From: Callaeas wilsoni
Taxonomy: Eukaryota > Chordata > Aves > Passeriformes > Callaeidae
DNA length: 64,000 nucleotides
NCBI GenBank assembly: GCA_013398955.1
Contig: VWPU01024400.1
Location: 1 to 64,000, forward strand
Reading direction: 5' to 3'
The notes under the pieces are model-generated. The model was not told the DNA's origin and ran no database searches. It was given only the letters and a program-made list of their open reading frames with translations. Positions 50,801 to 64,000 of this stretch are shown piece after piece (position 1 is the first letter of the stretch; the number at the start of each line of letters is the position of its first letter). The translations under genes and the position numbers were made by a program.

Positions 50801-53800
50801 CTGGCACAGGCCAGATGGAGAATGATCCCACCTTCCCCCTTTCTCATCGTTGTTCTTACACAGCACAGCAAATCAAAACCTCAGACCAGCACAACTCCTA
50901 TTGTTGCTTGCTCTGCAGTCTAGGAAAAAAAAAAAAAGAAAACCCAGCTGCTCATTTCCACATGAGCAGGAACCAGTAGTGGTTTGCAAATTTCTAAACT
51001 TGGCCAAGGGAAAGATCTGAGTCCTTGCTTAATATTGAAAAACTCAGTTTAGGCTGATTTCATTTTCCATTTTTTTATTCTACTCTCAAATTTTATGTCT
51101 TTATTTTTAGTTAATCCTTTATTTTTAAGGTTTACATAGCATCAACTGCTTCACAAATAGCTCTGTCCTTTAACTAGACTTAGGAGCTGTTTACCTAATG
51201 TTACCTGATAATAATTAAAATTATAATGTGGTCTGGAAAAAAAACCCCTAAGAAGTGATATCTCAGAAGTGTTTGTGAATTTGTACAGTAGAGGAGGTGT
51301 CCCCAGGCCCTGGGTGGGAAAGATGCCTCACAGATTACCCTCAGTTTCCCCCAGTCCCCTTTCTGAACATGCAGGTTGATGTATAGATAGAGAACTTGTT
51401 CATGGTAAAAAAGATGTTGCCGACAGCTTCACTTCACGTGCTGTGCAAAAGAGGTTCATTTAGGAGAGCTGCCCAGGAAAAGGGATGGAAACACCCAGGA
51501 GTCAGGGGCTCTGGGAAGAGAAGCCTCTGTTGACATCAGCATGAGGCTGTGCAGGTCAGGGGCTCTGCCAGCCTTCTCAAGGGAAGGAGGGCCTGGTGGT
51601 AGGAAAGGGCTGTGCTCTGGGACTGATCCCAACCCACACCTGGTTGAAGGCTGTGGATTCCTTTTGTTGGCTCCCTGCAATAGTGTTTTCATTTAGTAAA
51701 CTGACACACCTTTAGAGGCGATATTGCTCCTGACTGCTGCAGAAACTCTTTGACCACCCACCAGCGCAAGGCTTTCCCACTCTCTTGGTTTTATTTTCTA
51801 CTCTGAGCTCTGCAGTCTCACACCCATGCTATGCTGGCATACACAAAACTGCACTTTAAAAGTGAACACTGTGTGACCATCACAAAAATCCCTCCTTCTG
51901 GTATTTTTGCCAGCATCAGTCCCCAGAACACAGGCCTTTACAAAGGGAACATATTCCCAGCTGATGTGCCAGACAAAAGTTCATGGCTTTGTCTTGCTGA
52001 AAATGAAGTCTTGATTATTCATGTAGTTCCCAATGAGTCATTCCACACCCTTGAATTTTTTCTGACAGATGTGAAATGCCTTCTGCTGAATTCCTACTCC
52101 AAGGAACCTTTTGCATGACTGGTTTATCAGTGAATGCAAGCAGACTCATGATTTACAGTGCTTCATCATCATGGCATGTGTAACACTGAACACAATGACT
52201 AGGGAAACCAGACCCACCTATTTTTGGTCATAGGTTCAGAGCCTCCAAAATCTGCCAGCAGCTGCACAGGAGGTGCTCACACAGGGCCGGTGTGTGCACA
52301 GGGAAACCCAATTTACCCTGAGGATCTCAAGAATGGATAGGCTGAGGGCATACGAAATCAGTCTCAAGGGTGATATGGAGACTGAAGTGCTAACCTGAAG
52401 GCCTGTTTCTGTCACTTTTCACTTTCTTGCTTTCTCTTTGCTGCCAGGAGTGTTTTTCCCACTGGCTACGTGCTCAGCTGTGGTGCAAGTCACACGTGGT
52501 CCCTGTCCTAGTGCAAGGCGTGGAGATCAGACCTCGCAGCAGGGAGGGAATGCCCAGATGGTGCCCTAAGCCCGCTGGGCTGCCCAACGTCCTGCAAGCT
52601 GGAAGTGCTCTCTGCTGTTTCCCTACGAGAGTGTTAGTGCACGTCTCTCCGTGTACTGTCAGAGGCACACATAAACTCTCAAGCATAGCCCGCAGAACAT
52701 AGGTGAAGGCTGTTTCCCAAAGGCTCTAAGGCCTCTCCAAAAATGAGGGGTCCCCAGGCTGGCCTGAGTACATTTCTTTTCTCCTACAAAGAAAAGGTCT
52801 TTCAGGGAACCTTCTCTGAACAGGAACCCCCTCAAAGCAAGAAGGCAGCTGCAGTAAGAATGCCGTGGCGGCACAGACAGCTCCGAGCTGCTGCTCTCAG
52901 GTGCACCCACTGTGCACCACGGACAGGAGTGCACCCAGGGCAACTCAGCTGCTAACTCTCGGACAACCTGACACCGCGAGGCTCAGTCTGGTCAGACAGA
53001 ATCGTTCCCCTGTACATGGGGATGTATCTCACAGGAAACAGAGGGGTTCCCTACCAAAGGGAGCTCTGAGCTCCCCCTCAGAAAGCCCCAGCAGCGATCC
53101 CCGTTGGCACGCTTGCAGTGAAAGGTCTGACTTGCTCTCACTGATGGCTGCATTTCAGCAGCATTCCCAAGCAGGTGGCCAGGCCTGGCTCCATATGAGG
53201 TTAAAAACATTACCTCTGCAATGGGAGATTTTAGGCTGGGATTCCATATTTTTCTCCTGCAGAAGTCTCTGTCACTGCAAAACAAAACAATAGCACCCAA
53301 AGCCATGTTAAGTCATTGCAGTGATTCCAAAATCCATTATTCCTCTGGCTAACTTAAAAAGCTTCAAGCTTGCTCTAGATCTTACAACTGTGAATTTTGT
53401 ATTTGTAGTGGTGAAACTCCCCTCTCCTTTTTATCCACAGATGGTCATGATGATATGTTTTTGTTCAACAATTAATCATTTTTGTGTCAGGTTTGACTTG
53501 GTTTAGGGATTTAAATTTTATGCCTCACTGAAGGGAATCTGTAATTGAGATACAAATCTGAGCACCTGTGAAAGACTTCAAGTTTTGTGCACATGCCTAA
53601 GCATAAGTTTTTAACTTTTTACTACTTTAAAGGCATCTACACAGGATGTCAGTGAAGGGTGATCTGTCATCACTCTGTCTTGTCAGCATACCCACTGGGT
53701 TCTGACAGCTGAATAGAGGCCATTAATTAAAACTGTCAGGTTTTGTCAGACCCTTGTCATGCTCCCTAGATAATTCAGTCTTATGCATTTTAAGCATTTG

Positions 53801-54709
53801 CAGCAGGAACAAGACAAAATCTTTCAATTTCCCTGCTCATTTCTATGCCTCTCTTTCTAAGAAAGAGGATTTGTTCCTGCAGCAATAGCCCTTTGCATTT
53901 TGAAGCAGGGCTGTCGGTGTAACTTGGTTCTGTAGTGAGAAGTGCCAGGGTTTGTGACAACTCCTCAGAGGGAAGCTGTGCAAAGGTTCTGGCATTGATT
54001 CCCCACCCTCAGGAAGGTTACAGGGGATAATGCCACAAGTTTTGCAGGAATAAAGAACTTTTTTCTTACTTTTCTAAGAAGGTTCTATGCTAGAATAAGC
54101 AAACAAAAATTGGACCAGACTTCAGGTCCCTCCGCTCCCACAGCTATCCTCACTGGAGTCAGTAGCTGCTCCTGGGAAGATATGGCTCTCAGCCAGTCCT
54201 CCGTAAAGGAGAAGTGTTCGTTTTGCATGTAACTATGACCTATTTTTAAAATTTTGCTATATACTCAAATTTACTCTCTATAGCACATCCATGGACCCTT
54301 TGGAATGCCTGTGATGCATAGCCAGTGGTCAGCCCTGAGACTTACGTTTAGAAAACATCAGCTTTGTTTGTTTTACATGTTTATAATTGTCTCTGGCTAT
54401 ATTATCATATGTGAATTTCCACAGTAGCTTTCAAAGTAATGTTGGTTTGTCTGGATATTAATATTGCTAAAAAGCACTTAAAATGCCAAATACAAGAACA
54501 GTAGTTTGCTTCTTCTCACTGCTCCAGCCTAACACATATGTGAATCATGAGCCATATTGCTGCAGCTTCTGAAATCAAAGTAAAGCCAAATAATGTATAG
54601 CCCAGCAACATATCCCCTAACGACACAGAAGTGTGGTGCTTCAGCCCCCCATTTTATAGGAGAAAAGGAGGATATGATAAGAGGTTAGTGCCAACTTCTC
54701 ACTTCCTAG
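47858..54709. other. Gene-free stretch
   Basis: I see no recognisable gene. A 13-A run is at 50925-50937. A 57-base segment at 48090-48146 lies between TTGCTGTCAG and CACG|GTAAGATTA and is open in one frame. The plus-strand frame at 51831-52118 (95 codons, ending KEPFA) is protein-like in composition but has no splice or promoter support. Confidence 0.5.
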
Positions 54710-54910
54710 GCGGTGACTGCAGTTTTGTATGGACAATCTGTTCCTTCCATGCATTGCTCCGACGTGGATCCTATTCAGAAGCCCCTTCTCTGCCCACTGG
54801 AACAGAGGGTCATGTCACCTTCATGTGGAACTGTGTTCAACTGGAATGTCACAGATTTGCCTCTAGGGCCAACCTGAGCTGCAACAGAGCATGGAGAAGA
54901 CAGGTTTCGG
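54710..54910 (+). other. Exon-like open segment (201 bp)
   Basis: CAACTTCTCACTTCCTAG ending at 54709 is a good acceptor, and TTTCGG|GTAAGACAG at 54911 is a good donor. One frame is open across all 201 bases (phase 1 in and out), and a second frame is open for 55 codons from the acceptor to a TGA near 54876. The second reads more like protein (AVLYGQSVPSMHCSDVDPIQ, with a later NVT site). Two competing frames mean coding status is unresolved. Confidence 0.16.
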
Positions 54911-55457
54911 GTAAGACAGTACATGCAGTTTGCACGCTTGAGAGGTTTGCTGACAGCAGACTTCCATGTGGAAGTCCCACCAGTAATGAATATGTTCCAA
55001 AGGGAATTAAGGAGGCACTTTCTGTGTGGGCTCCCACGCCTGCAGGGAGGCTGCTGTGGAGGTAGGTGTCTGGTGTCTTGGATGTTCAAGACCATTTTCC
55101 CACAGCTTGCCTGGGCTCAGGTGGTGGGCTTAGAGACTCCGTTGCCCATCACACTGTATCGTCTGAGGCACTGTCTGCAGAGACTAACACAGTAGCCAGG
55201 TCCCTTCTCGTGGGCCTGCCCAGGGAATGAGGGACTCTGAGCCACCTCGGGGCCATCTCTCACCTCAGTCAGCCTACCTGAGGAGTTTGCTTTTCTGCTT
55301 CATGGCATGGTGGCATCTCATAAGACCACTTGTTAGCTTGTGCACAGCACGGTGCAGAGTGAGGAATAAGCGTAATGCTGGATTACAAGGTGGTGTGAGT
55401 AAGAGCATCTGCCAACGTCTGCAGATATATGAGGTCGGCAAGTTTACATTCCTTCAG

Positions 55458-55626
55458 GTCAGAGAACAGAACAAGCATGATCTTATCCCCCTGCCAGTTT
55501 CTCCACATTGCTAAGTCACCACAAGGCGTGACATCATTCCTGCTCCGGGAGGAAGGGATGGAAGGCTTGTCTGCTCTGCCTGGGAGAACAAACTGGAAAG
55601 AACCAACAGGCACAAGCAATCGCCAG
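55458..55626 (+). other. Exon-like open segment (169 bp) with near-perfect donor
   Basis: TTTACATTCCTTCAG ending at 55457 and AATCGCCAG|GTAAGAATG at 55627 bound an open frame (phase 2 in, phase 0 out). The peptide is mixed and charged (HIAKSPQGVTSFLLREEGME and LPGRTNWKEPTGTSNRQ). The phase does not agree with direct splicing from 54910. A 108-codon minus-strand frame (55709-55383), beginning with a hydrophobic stretch, overlaps it, so strand is uncertain too. Confidence 0.18.
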
Positions 55627-58600
55627 GTAAGAATGCAGAGGAGAACAAGCACACTGGTTTTCCCCCAGCATGAAAGAGCCAGGCTCACAGTATGTACTGC
55701 CAAAAACATATAAATGTTCCCTAGTGAAACCAGACTGTATTTATGAGGGACTGCAAGATCTTAGTGCCCATCCTCACTTGGTGTCTGCCCACCTGGGGAG
55801 CAGAAGATGTATTCTCTTTAAAGTAACAGATCCAATCTGGTGTCCAGCCCTGCCGGGCCATGAAGGAGAGGATAGCGTAACACAGGAATTGCATTTTCCT
55901 TCTCCTCACTTTTTATTCTGCATAGTCATGTATTAATTCTTAATTCTTTTAATTATTTTTCTAACCCTTACTGATGGCACTCTGAATATTACTGTTATCC
56001 TTATAAATACACAACCCCTTTTCTCTAGAAATTTTAGCCATCCAGCTAACATGCCCTATGACTTTGAAATCAGTACAGAAAATTTATCAACAGAATTGAA
56101 AATAAAACTAAATTTAGGATGAAAGCTATACCTTATACCCTCAAGGCTTATAAATTTAGTCTTGTCCAAGGTATAAGTGCATGTCCCCAAAATTAATATA
56201 ATTCTGAAAATTTTGTATGTTTATCAGACAGAACCAGACAATTTTAGAGGCATACATATGCGTGCAAAACAAAGTTATGGTTAGAAAGGCACATCCTGGA
56301 TTACAGAAAGCAAACGTCTTATCATACAGAGACTTCCATAAGGATGGGAATTGCTCAGGATTGACATAGGCCAAGCATAACTTTAAATGCTACTCATTGG
56401 GCAATATCCGGGGGATCAGACTCCCATCTTGAACACCTTTGCTCACTGTAAACTACATAGTACCTGCATAAGTGTTGACTACATAATAACCAGATTTTTA
56501 TATTGATGGCCAAACCCAAATACCTACAAGTGACTGCAGCTATTAGGTAACACACAAAGAAGTCAATTTCCGAAGACCTTCTTGGATAACACAATTATCC
56601 TTTTCCATGCATAAAACTTGAATAGGGCTCTGGGAATTAGCAACATAAAAATAATGTCGGTGATGAATTTAAAATGTTCCCCAAGCAAGGAATTAAGGAA
56701 GTCTTGGGAGAGGTCTTGCGGTGAACTTGAATCTTTCCATAGTTTTTAATTCTGAATATTAGTTTTTTCATAATCTCCGGTGGTTACTTGGCAACTGCTG
56801 TGGGCTATTGGACAACCCATCTGGGCAGCACACAGCTCCTGCCACAGGCCAGGATCCCAAAACTGCATGTGGGGCATCTGTCATCCTGACCCTGCCTATG
56901 CTGCTCCTATTTTATGACTGCAGATCTCAAACAATGAACAATGCTTGATAGTCATCAACCTGATTTCAAAAACGGAGTAACTGTGATGTAATGAGATGAA
57001 GAAACTCACTCGATACCATTGAATCGATTGATGTCCATACAAGGATTAGACACGTTTCCTCATTCCTGGTCCATTTGTAACCTACCACAAAAGAACACTA
57101 AACTCACTTCTTATGGCCATTCTCCATGCTTCAACAGACCATGGCATCAAAGGACTACGCAATAAATCTTCACTTCTCACAGTTTTTTTTTTAAAGGATA
57201 AAGGATGTCTGTTGCAAGAGAAAAGAGGGCTTCAACAGCTGCAGGAAAGAGCCCTCACTGTGCGTTCTCTCACCATGTAGTTCCTCTCACATTCTGCTTT
57301 TCTGTTCCCTCACTGTCCTCCTGAAGAACTCATAGTCCAGTCAAGTCTTAAGGCCTGCAGTGACATTGCTATGGATCAGATTCTGATCACTTTAATCATT
57401 AAACCCTTTTGTTAGTGTGTGAACCAGCATTCCGTCTACTGAGATTGCTTATAGACCAGAACATCACTGCTGTACAGTACCCAGCTTTGTCTGCTCTGGA
57501 TTTGCAGATCCCCAAATGTCTTAATTTATTGTGTGCTACTCCCTGTAAACATAATGTCAAAAAAGAGGGATTGTCCTGAAGTCATGATCTTACCAGAAGC
57601 ATCCTGTCATAAAGCTTTATCTTTTACAGTCGGGTGGGCCAGTGCCAGTAACCCCTGCAGCAGAGTGTGCCCGGGTGGAACAAGGGCCAGCAGACACTGC
57701 CAGAGTGTGGGTTTCATTTTAGTATTTCAGCAAGAGGAGTCTGAAAAGCGTTAAGTCTAATGATTTACAAAGTGAAAACAGGCTTACAGGGATCCTACCT
57801 GCATGCAACTGTCTATGAGTCATGGAGGAAGCAATCCATGGCCCACATTCTACAGGGAAAAACCATATGGACTTGTCACTTGGGGTTCTTTGTACAGAAT
57901 GCAGGTCCCTGTCAGGTTCCTGTCACTGGCTCTATTTCACATTCCACAGCTCGTCTTTGGCAGCAAAATTACTGATCTACCCAGTTCTACCTAAACAGGT
58001 TTTAGTTGATGTGACTTCAGTGCACACTCGGATGTCGAACCCCTGCCAATGTGTGGCTGGGGCTTGCAGTCCTCCAAGTGCTGTGCTCGAGAGCTTTGAT
58101 GACCACCAGCTCTGCGGAGCCAGTGCAGCTCCACGGCAGCCAGCAGCACTGACTATCCACAGAGTATCTTACACTGTGAGCCCAGCACATTCCTTCCTGC
58201 TGGCACACACGCAAAGGGGGAAGCAGGAATGAGAAAGCAAATCTGATAGGCAAAGGTATAAACAGAAAATGTGGGAGGGAACTGAAAGCATCTGTCTTCT
58301 CCTTGCACAACTTCAGCTCCAGCTTTCCAAGTTTCTGCTGTGCATCACCTCTTCTACATGCAGAACAGAACCTTGCTTCCCTTGTCTGAGAACACACGAA
58401 GAAGTACAGGCTCAAAAATCCTTTAGTCATTTAACACTCAAAATCACTTTTCACCCCATATCCTACATGATACCAATTCATCTGCAAAAACAGAGATACA
58501 GAAACAACAGACTAGTGCAACATGCATCATACACTGCAAAATATGCTCAAGAGATCTTACACAGTGCACTGCTCAGTGTTCACAGGCGTAGGCAGGAGAT

Positions 58601-61600
58601 CAAGAAACCCTAGATTTTAATTTTACTTTGAGCGCTGACTTGGTCTGAAGCTTTGAGTGAATAATTTCCAATTTAGGTTTCAGTTTTACTGCCTGAAAAA
58701 AAATTAGGAGGTATTATTTATAAAGCTTGGAGAACTTCCACAAAATTTGCCTAAAATCCACCTATTAATTACATTTCAAAAGAAGCTAAGATGTGTCTAT
58801 GTACCCTTCACAGAAGCAGCACTCCAGAAACAGTTCATGGTACAGAAGAGCTGGCATACTTCTTTTAACAATGGGGTGAATAATGGTGTTGAAGGCCTGG
58901 CTCTGGGACGTACACTGGAAGAAAACAGGTATTTCCTTAGGCATCATGCCATAGGAAAAGATATTTAAATATGTCAGTGTTCTTGAAAAGAGCAATTTCA
59001 AATAAATTCTGTGTGTACTGCCATGCTAATCTGAACAGCACACCTGCATGTACAAATTTAACTTTAAAAAAAACTACCCCCTTTCTGCTGCTTGTGTATA
59101 CATTGGTATTGCTTAACCTTCACATTCTTACAAAGCTCACTGTGCGCCTTCCCACATGCTAAATCTATCCTACTAGGTATTTACTTACCATTATAAAAGT
59201 CTTTTCCACATGAGTAAACACAGAAATATTTACACAGGTTAACTGTGATATTGGGCTACGTAGAATAAAACCACACTGTTCTGTATTTCAGCACCCTGCT
59301 TCCACATAGTTTTTCTTCCTCTGGCTTGTTCTGACCTATGTGCACTCCCAAAGAGCTCGCTGACGTGATGCCCTGCCAGCCAGAGCAGGCTGTGACTGGG
59401 CAGGCTCACCCTGAGTGCCACCTCTGACTTAGTGAGGCACAGTGTCACCACCAGACCACAAACCAGGCCCTGGCTGTCTTGTTGCAGGAGCTGCTTGCCA
59501 CAGTCCCCCTCAGCCAGGCAGAGAGGAACAGGAACATGCCTCCGCCCCAGTCTCCACCTGTGACAGTGATATTTTCTCAGAGCCTACATCCTTTCCTTGA
59601 GCACACTTCCACATAGCTCACCCCTTGTGCCCCACGGGTTTTGCGTTGGCAGACGCGCCAGCATTCAGGCGGCTCGCTGGCAGTGAGGCTGCTGGGGATG
59701 GGCCACGCAACTCACAGGCAAACATCCCCACCAAGAATCTGAGGCCTGGGGGGCTGCAGCAGACCTGCTTTCAGAATTGTGTTCCATCCCCTGTACAGCA
59801 CTGTGCCACCTGCCAGTCGGTGACAGCGCGATGTTGGCCTCACCTGTTGACTTTGCCCGTTATTGTGGGCACCAGGTGAGATGGAAAAAAGCCAGCCCCG
59901 AGTTAATGAGATGGAGAAATGTCCTGCAACTTAAAAAACCCAGGACGTCTTTGATCTAGACAGTGCTCAATTCATAGTAAGATCTGTAATCTTCTGAGTA
60001 CCTCACTGAGAGGAAAAGGTGAGGAGCTCAGTGGCTTTTGTGTGGGCAGCATAACACAACCAAAAGACCAAGAAAATCACAAAAAACCCTCTTCCCTTTT
60101 TCCTCAGCTGATCTTTTCTTTGTATGACTGCATCATTTAAAAATTGATTATGACTTAATACTGAATAAATGCCAAAACCTCCTATACTGGAGAGACCACA
60201 GTAAAACTGCTTACCAGCTGAACTAGTCATAATGTCCTCTGCTACGCGCTGCTGGAGTGAGTTATCTATAGAGTGAGCATCAGCCAGGACAAACACGACT
60301 GTCCACAGAGGGAAATCCACTCCACTCGTGGTGTTTAATAATCAAACCTTGCCTGATTAATACTTTAGTAGAGCAGACGACTTTTTTCTTCCCATTTTCA
60401 AACTTTATGTAAAAACTGAAAAAGAAAACAAGTGAAAAATAGAAGTCAAATTTGTGCTGACCTGGAACAGGGTTATTCAAGAGGTAGAACAACTCCAAAA
60501 GCATTTTAGAGGCACTCTGACTGGGGCCATGCCTATTTATGTGATTGAAATTGTTATTTTCTCTAAAGAACAAGGAAGAAGATTAAACAAAAAGAGGTAA
60601 ATAGACAAGTGCAAGATTTACTACTTCAGAAAGAAATAATTCATATACTTTCACAGAGTAAATCTCTTTAGAGATATTTGATAATATACTCCATAATAAA
60701 TGCCAAGTATCTCATTTTGTTGGGGTTGCCCAGTCTTAAGTTGATGCAGGTTTTCTGCACAGGTTTGTCACCAGTGTAGAAGCAACAGGTACTCTGGCAG
60801 TTCACCTCAGTTAGAGAGGGATTCACCTCCGGATTTTCTACTATTTTTCTGAACCATGTTTGGTTTTAGTATAAACACATCTGATACATTTTCCTAGTAT
60901 CTGTCTGAGCACTCACAGAAGCAGTCACAACAGCCTGATGCCGGCAGCTCCAGGCAGATTCAGAGTGATATTTAACCCCTGTGCCCTTCCCTGCCAGAAC
61001 AAAACCACAGCACATGCCACAGCATGGGAACAGAGTGAGAATCTGTGATTCCCACTTCAGCTCCAGCAACAGTTACTGCACGTGTGATGTTTGAATGCTC
61101 TGGCTGTCCATCCATCTTAACTTCGGATCCAGCTAGAAACTGCTTGAGAATTCCACAGGCTTTGTCCCCAATCCAGGTTTAAGTTAAATCTCTGGCAATG
61201 CCTGCACTTGACTGGCATTTTACTGGATCTATGCATTACAGAGTGGAAAGTGGTTAGAAACAGCTCCCTCATGGTAACAGACATCGCTCAGACTTGATAG
61301 GTGTTTGCTGACATCTATTTCCAAACTGAATTTTGATGGGAATTCTGCTTAAACAATGATTTTGAGCTCAATTCCTGCATCTCCTGTATGCCTGACAGTA
61401 CTAATTTCAGTTACCCAACTCTATACATTTTTAAGACACAGCAATACAACATCAAGACTGAATTCCACATGATATTTGCACTTCTCAGGATATCCACAAA
61501 TAAAGAAATCACAGTGTGCTTCTAATTGTATCACAGACTAAAGAACCGTGTGAGAATTGAACTTTTTGATGTTGCAGAACTTTTTTTTATAGGATCAATA

Positions 61601-64000
61601 AATGTTTTTCCTAGCCAAAACTCATTTCCTTTTTATGGCTTTGTATGTCATGCTACAGCAAAACAGCAACTTCCTTTCTGGAAAAGGAAATTAATTTTGT
61701 TATGCATCAATACAGAAATGTTACTAATAAAATGGCCTAGCCCTTAACTTTGTCTCCTACAGTATGGTGACCACTAAGGAAAAATGTTTTCAATGATGGT
61801 GGTTTGGGAAGCCAGAATCCCAGTTTTGTTCTCCACGTTTGTAGCACATTGCTATTTACTTTTTGCAACCATTAATGTAAGGTAAATTCCATCGATATAA
61901 ATAGGATATAGAATTAGCAGGTGTACCCGAGACTCACTGCATGATTAAGTATAACCCTGTCAAGCAGAAGGGGAAACAACAGTTGCTTGTCAGAATCAAC
62001 TGAAAGAAGGTGTCTGACTTTGTGCAGTGGAACAGTTTGGTCTGACACTGATGAGCTCCTCAGTGAAGGTGACTCCACACTTTTCTTACTGGGATGACTC
62101 TCATGAGCTGGGAAGACATAGTTCTTTCTGACAAATATTTTCTCCATTCTCTCATGTAATGTACTTGCTGATGATCACAAGAGCTAGTGTCAAATGGGCT
62201 CCCATGCACCTGTCTTGTGACATCAGTTACAAAAGAAACCAGTTACCACTTCTCCAACCAGCATTTTAAATATAAATCTGTTTTAAAGTGCTAATGGGTG
62301 GTGGAACTGAGAGACAACTAATTTAGGATCCAGTTCTGGTAGCGTAAAGGTGAAATACTGGAGGTTTATGGGATAAATGTATGAACACTGTGCCACAGTG
62401 TGCATTTGTGCTCACCTTTTGATTGGGCTCTGGATAAAAGCCTGTTATGAGTTCTCCAGCAGGAGACCATCTAACTGAGATGGTCTGAGACTCACAGTTG
62501 CTGTTCTGGGAATGGCAGTAGCTAACAGAAATAGGCTTTTTACTGCATCAGAGACAAAAAGAACAGCAGCAGTGGCAGTAACAGCAAGGCAGGTATGTCA
62601 AGAAAGGGCAGACTCCCCCAGGTGCAACCTACCTGGAGCTGGGTGCTCAAGAAGCCTTGATGTTGCCTGTGCAGTGCACACCTTGTGCCAAAGCCAGTGC
62701 AGTCACACGGCCCTCCTGCACATGATACCACTGCCTGTCTGTCCTTCCAGGCTGCTCTGCTGATGTCACGAGGACATTTGGTCAGCTGCAGCCCTGGGAG
62801 ACAGGACATAGGTGTCTGGGTGGCCAGCTGTGCACTGCACAGGTCAGTGCCACTGATGGTAACACCACCACAAGATCTCCCCTGAGGTAAAGCCAAAGCC
62901 CAGTTCTGCTGTTCCTGTGTCTGGTTTGTATGTGCTGCATTTTGTGCAGATCCTTCCCCACCCCGACCTGGCAGCTGCCATGCCACACTTGCTGCAGAGC
63001 AACACCGCTGCTGAACATCCACGAGTTCCCTCCAGGTGCTGTCATTCAAACGACAGCAAGTGTGACTGTGGTTGGAAAAGCACCCAACAATACCCCCTCC
63101 TTCTTTTGGAGGGAGTCTCTATGTCCTGACTAGTCCCCACAAAGACCACAGCTCCTCTTCTCGGAGACAATTCCATGTCAAGAGCCTTTAATAACTCTCA
63201 GATGTCTTAACAGAATACAAGCCCCTGAAGAGAAAATTCCTAGTCTTAACTTGCAGAATTTACAAGCTAATTTTTACCCATATGGAATTATTTATAGTGC
63301 AACTGAGGAAAAAATCCTCCTCCAAATGACGACGCTGACTATATCACCTCTTTGCAATGCACTACTAAAGAGTTCCCACACCATTTAACACCTACAGCAC
63401 AATTCCACTGATCAAACTTCTCATGGAAAATCTGTTAGGGCTTGCCATGAAGCAGGTAATTACTATGGGAATCCTAGTAGTGCATTTTAATTATTGTGGT
63501 ATTTTTCATTTAACCCAGTAGTTTGTATCACTTCCATCAGTTTACTCTGACAAGTGCCAGAATATTCGCTTCCCCAAATGTTCTGTTTTCCCATTTTTCT
63601 CAGCCTCCAAAAACAGACCTCTGAAAGTGGTTTGAATTTGCAAACCCAGAGATGCACTGAGATCACTTCTTCAGCATTAATGAGGGACAACAAGACAAGT
63701 TGTGCCTGTTCTTTTAATCATGTTTATAAGGGAAGTGCTCAATTATAAAATAATAATAGTAATACAAAATGCACATCTTCATAACAACTATTACTTGTCT
63801 ACCCCCAACACTTTTAGTTTTGCTCAGCAAGCTCTCCATTTCACAGATGATTCTATTTCAGTGGATTTCAGCAGAACTACTTATATCAGTTTTAAAACAG
63901 AAAAGCAGAGAAGCAGAGACTTATATGAACAGAATTTAGGTTTATATTCACCACATCATTTTAGTGTCTGACAGCATGAGTGTTTCAGTAGATGCAGTCA
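55627..64000. other. Gene-free stretch to the right edge
   Basis: Mostly AT-rich DNA with no recognised CR1 copy or gene. Noted items: a strong acceptor (TTTATCTTTTACAG ending 57629) followed by 30 open codons to a TAG at 57720; minus-strand exon-like signals at about 60240-60430 (TTTCTTTTTCAG acceptor, GCTG|GTAAGC donor) whose frames break between the sites; and a minus-strand frame at 62540-63049 ending in a leucine-rich hydrophobic run. None is recognisable. Confidence 0.5.

Noticed and set aside
60240..60430. Minus-strand TTTCTTTTTCAG acceptor and GTAAGC donor with a peptide containing CSTKV, recalling TEAD-type proteins
   Set aside because: The frame opened by the acceptor stops before the donor and the resemblance is only five residues. 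No further similarity is visible.
62540..63049. 169-codon minus-strand frame ending in a leucine-rich hydrophobic run, like an anchor signal
   Set aside because: The hydrophobic run is the complement of a GCAGCAGTGGCAGTAACAGC-type repeat, and the rest of the frame looks like random GC-rich translation.
1..64000. CRISPR arrays, operons, phage or plasmid features, tRNA or rRNA genes
   Set aside because: No regularly spaced repeats, no dense same-strand coding and no cloverleaf or rRNA sequence was seen by eye. tRNA and microRNA genes could be missed without a structure search.

Overview
The window looks like bird nuclear DNA. It has a GC-dense CpG island at the left edge and AT-moderate, repeat-poor DNA after it. 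The only interspersed repeats I can recognise are CR1-type LINE fragments, with CR1-like 3' ends in both orientations. There are no operons, no bacterial-type gene packing, no phage-like or CRISPR structures, and no virus-like gene. CR1 elements also occur in crocodilians and turtles, so a non-avian reptile is not excluded. I cannot name the species or the locus.

Layout. Bases 1-515 are a CpG island with a GC box and a good plus-strand splice donor at 291, most simply the promoter/first-exon region of a gene transcribed rightwards. The other 63.5 kb is best read as intron and/or intergenic DNA. I recognise no conserved protein in any frame. Two short CR1 3' ends lie on the minus strand (3439-3492 and 18472-18510) and one on the plus strand (29530-29698). 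A longer plus-strand CR1 copy (about 26856-28061) retains the 3' half of the reverse transcriptase and the 3' tail; it is dead, with a stop, a frameshift and a FAEN sequence where FADD is expected. Small tandem repeats are scattered: three back-to-back 8-bp palindromes at 4492-4515, a degenerate minisatellite near 37.6 kb, a 39-bp tandem duplication near 47.6 kb, CCT runs and an alternating purine-pyrimidine tract at 14521.

Possible unannotated transcription units. I looked for good splice acceptors followed by an open frame. The best case is a two-part reading frame at 23875-24783. It has an ATG, 93 residues to a GTAAGT donor, a 384-base gap and a strong acceptor that restores the frame for 81 more codons. 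Other exon-like segments are at 1371, 9063, 11982, 20833, 33384, 37273, 41086, 41483, 54710 and 55458. A window this size will give many such patterns by chance, so each has low confidence and none is shown to be expressed. Nothing here amounts to a recognisable new biological system; the leads are candidate exons, structured repeats and possible regulatory blocks.
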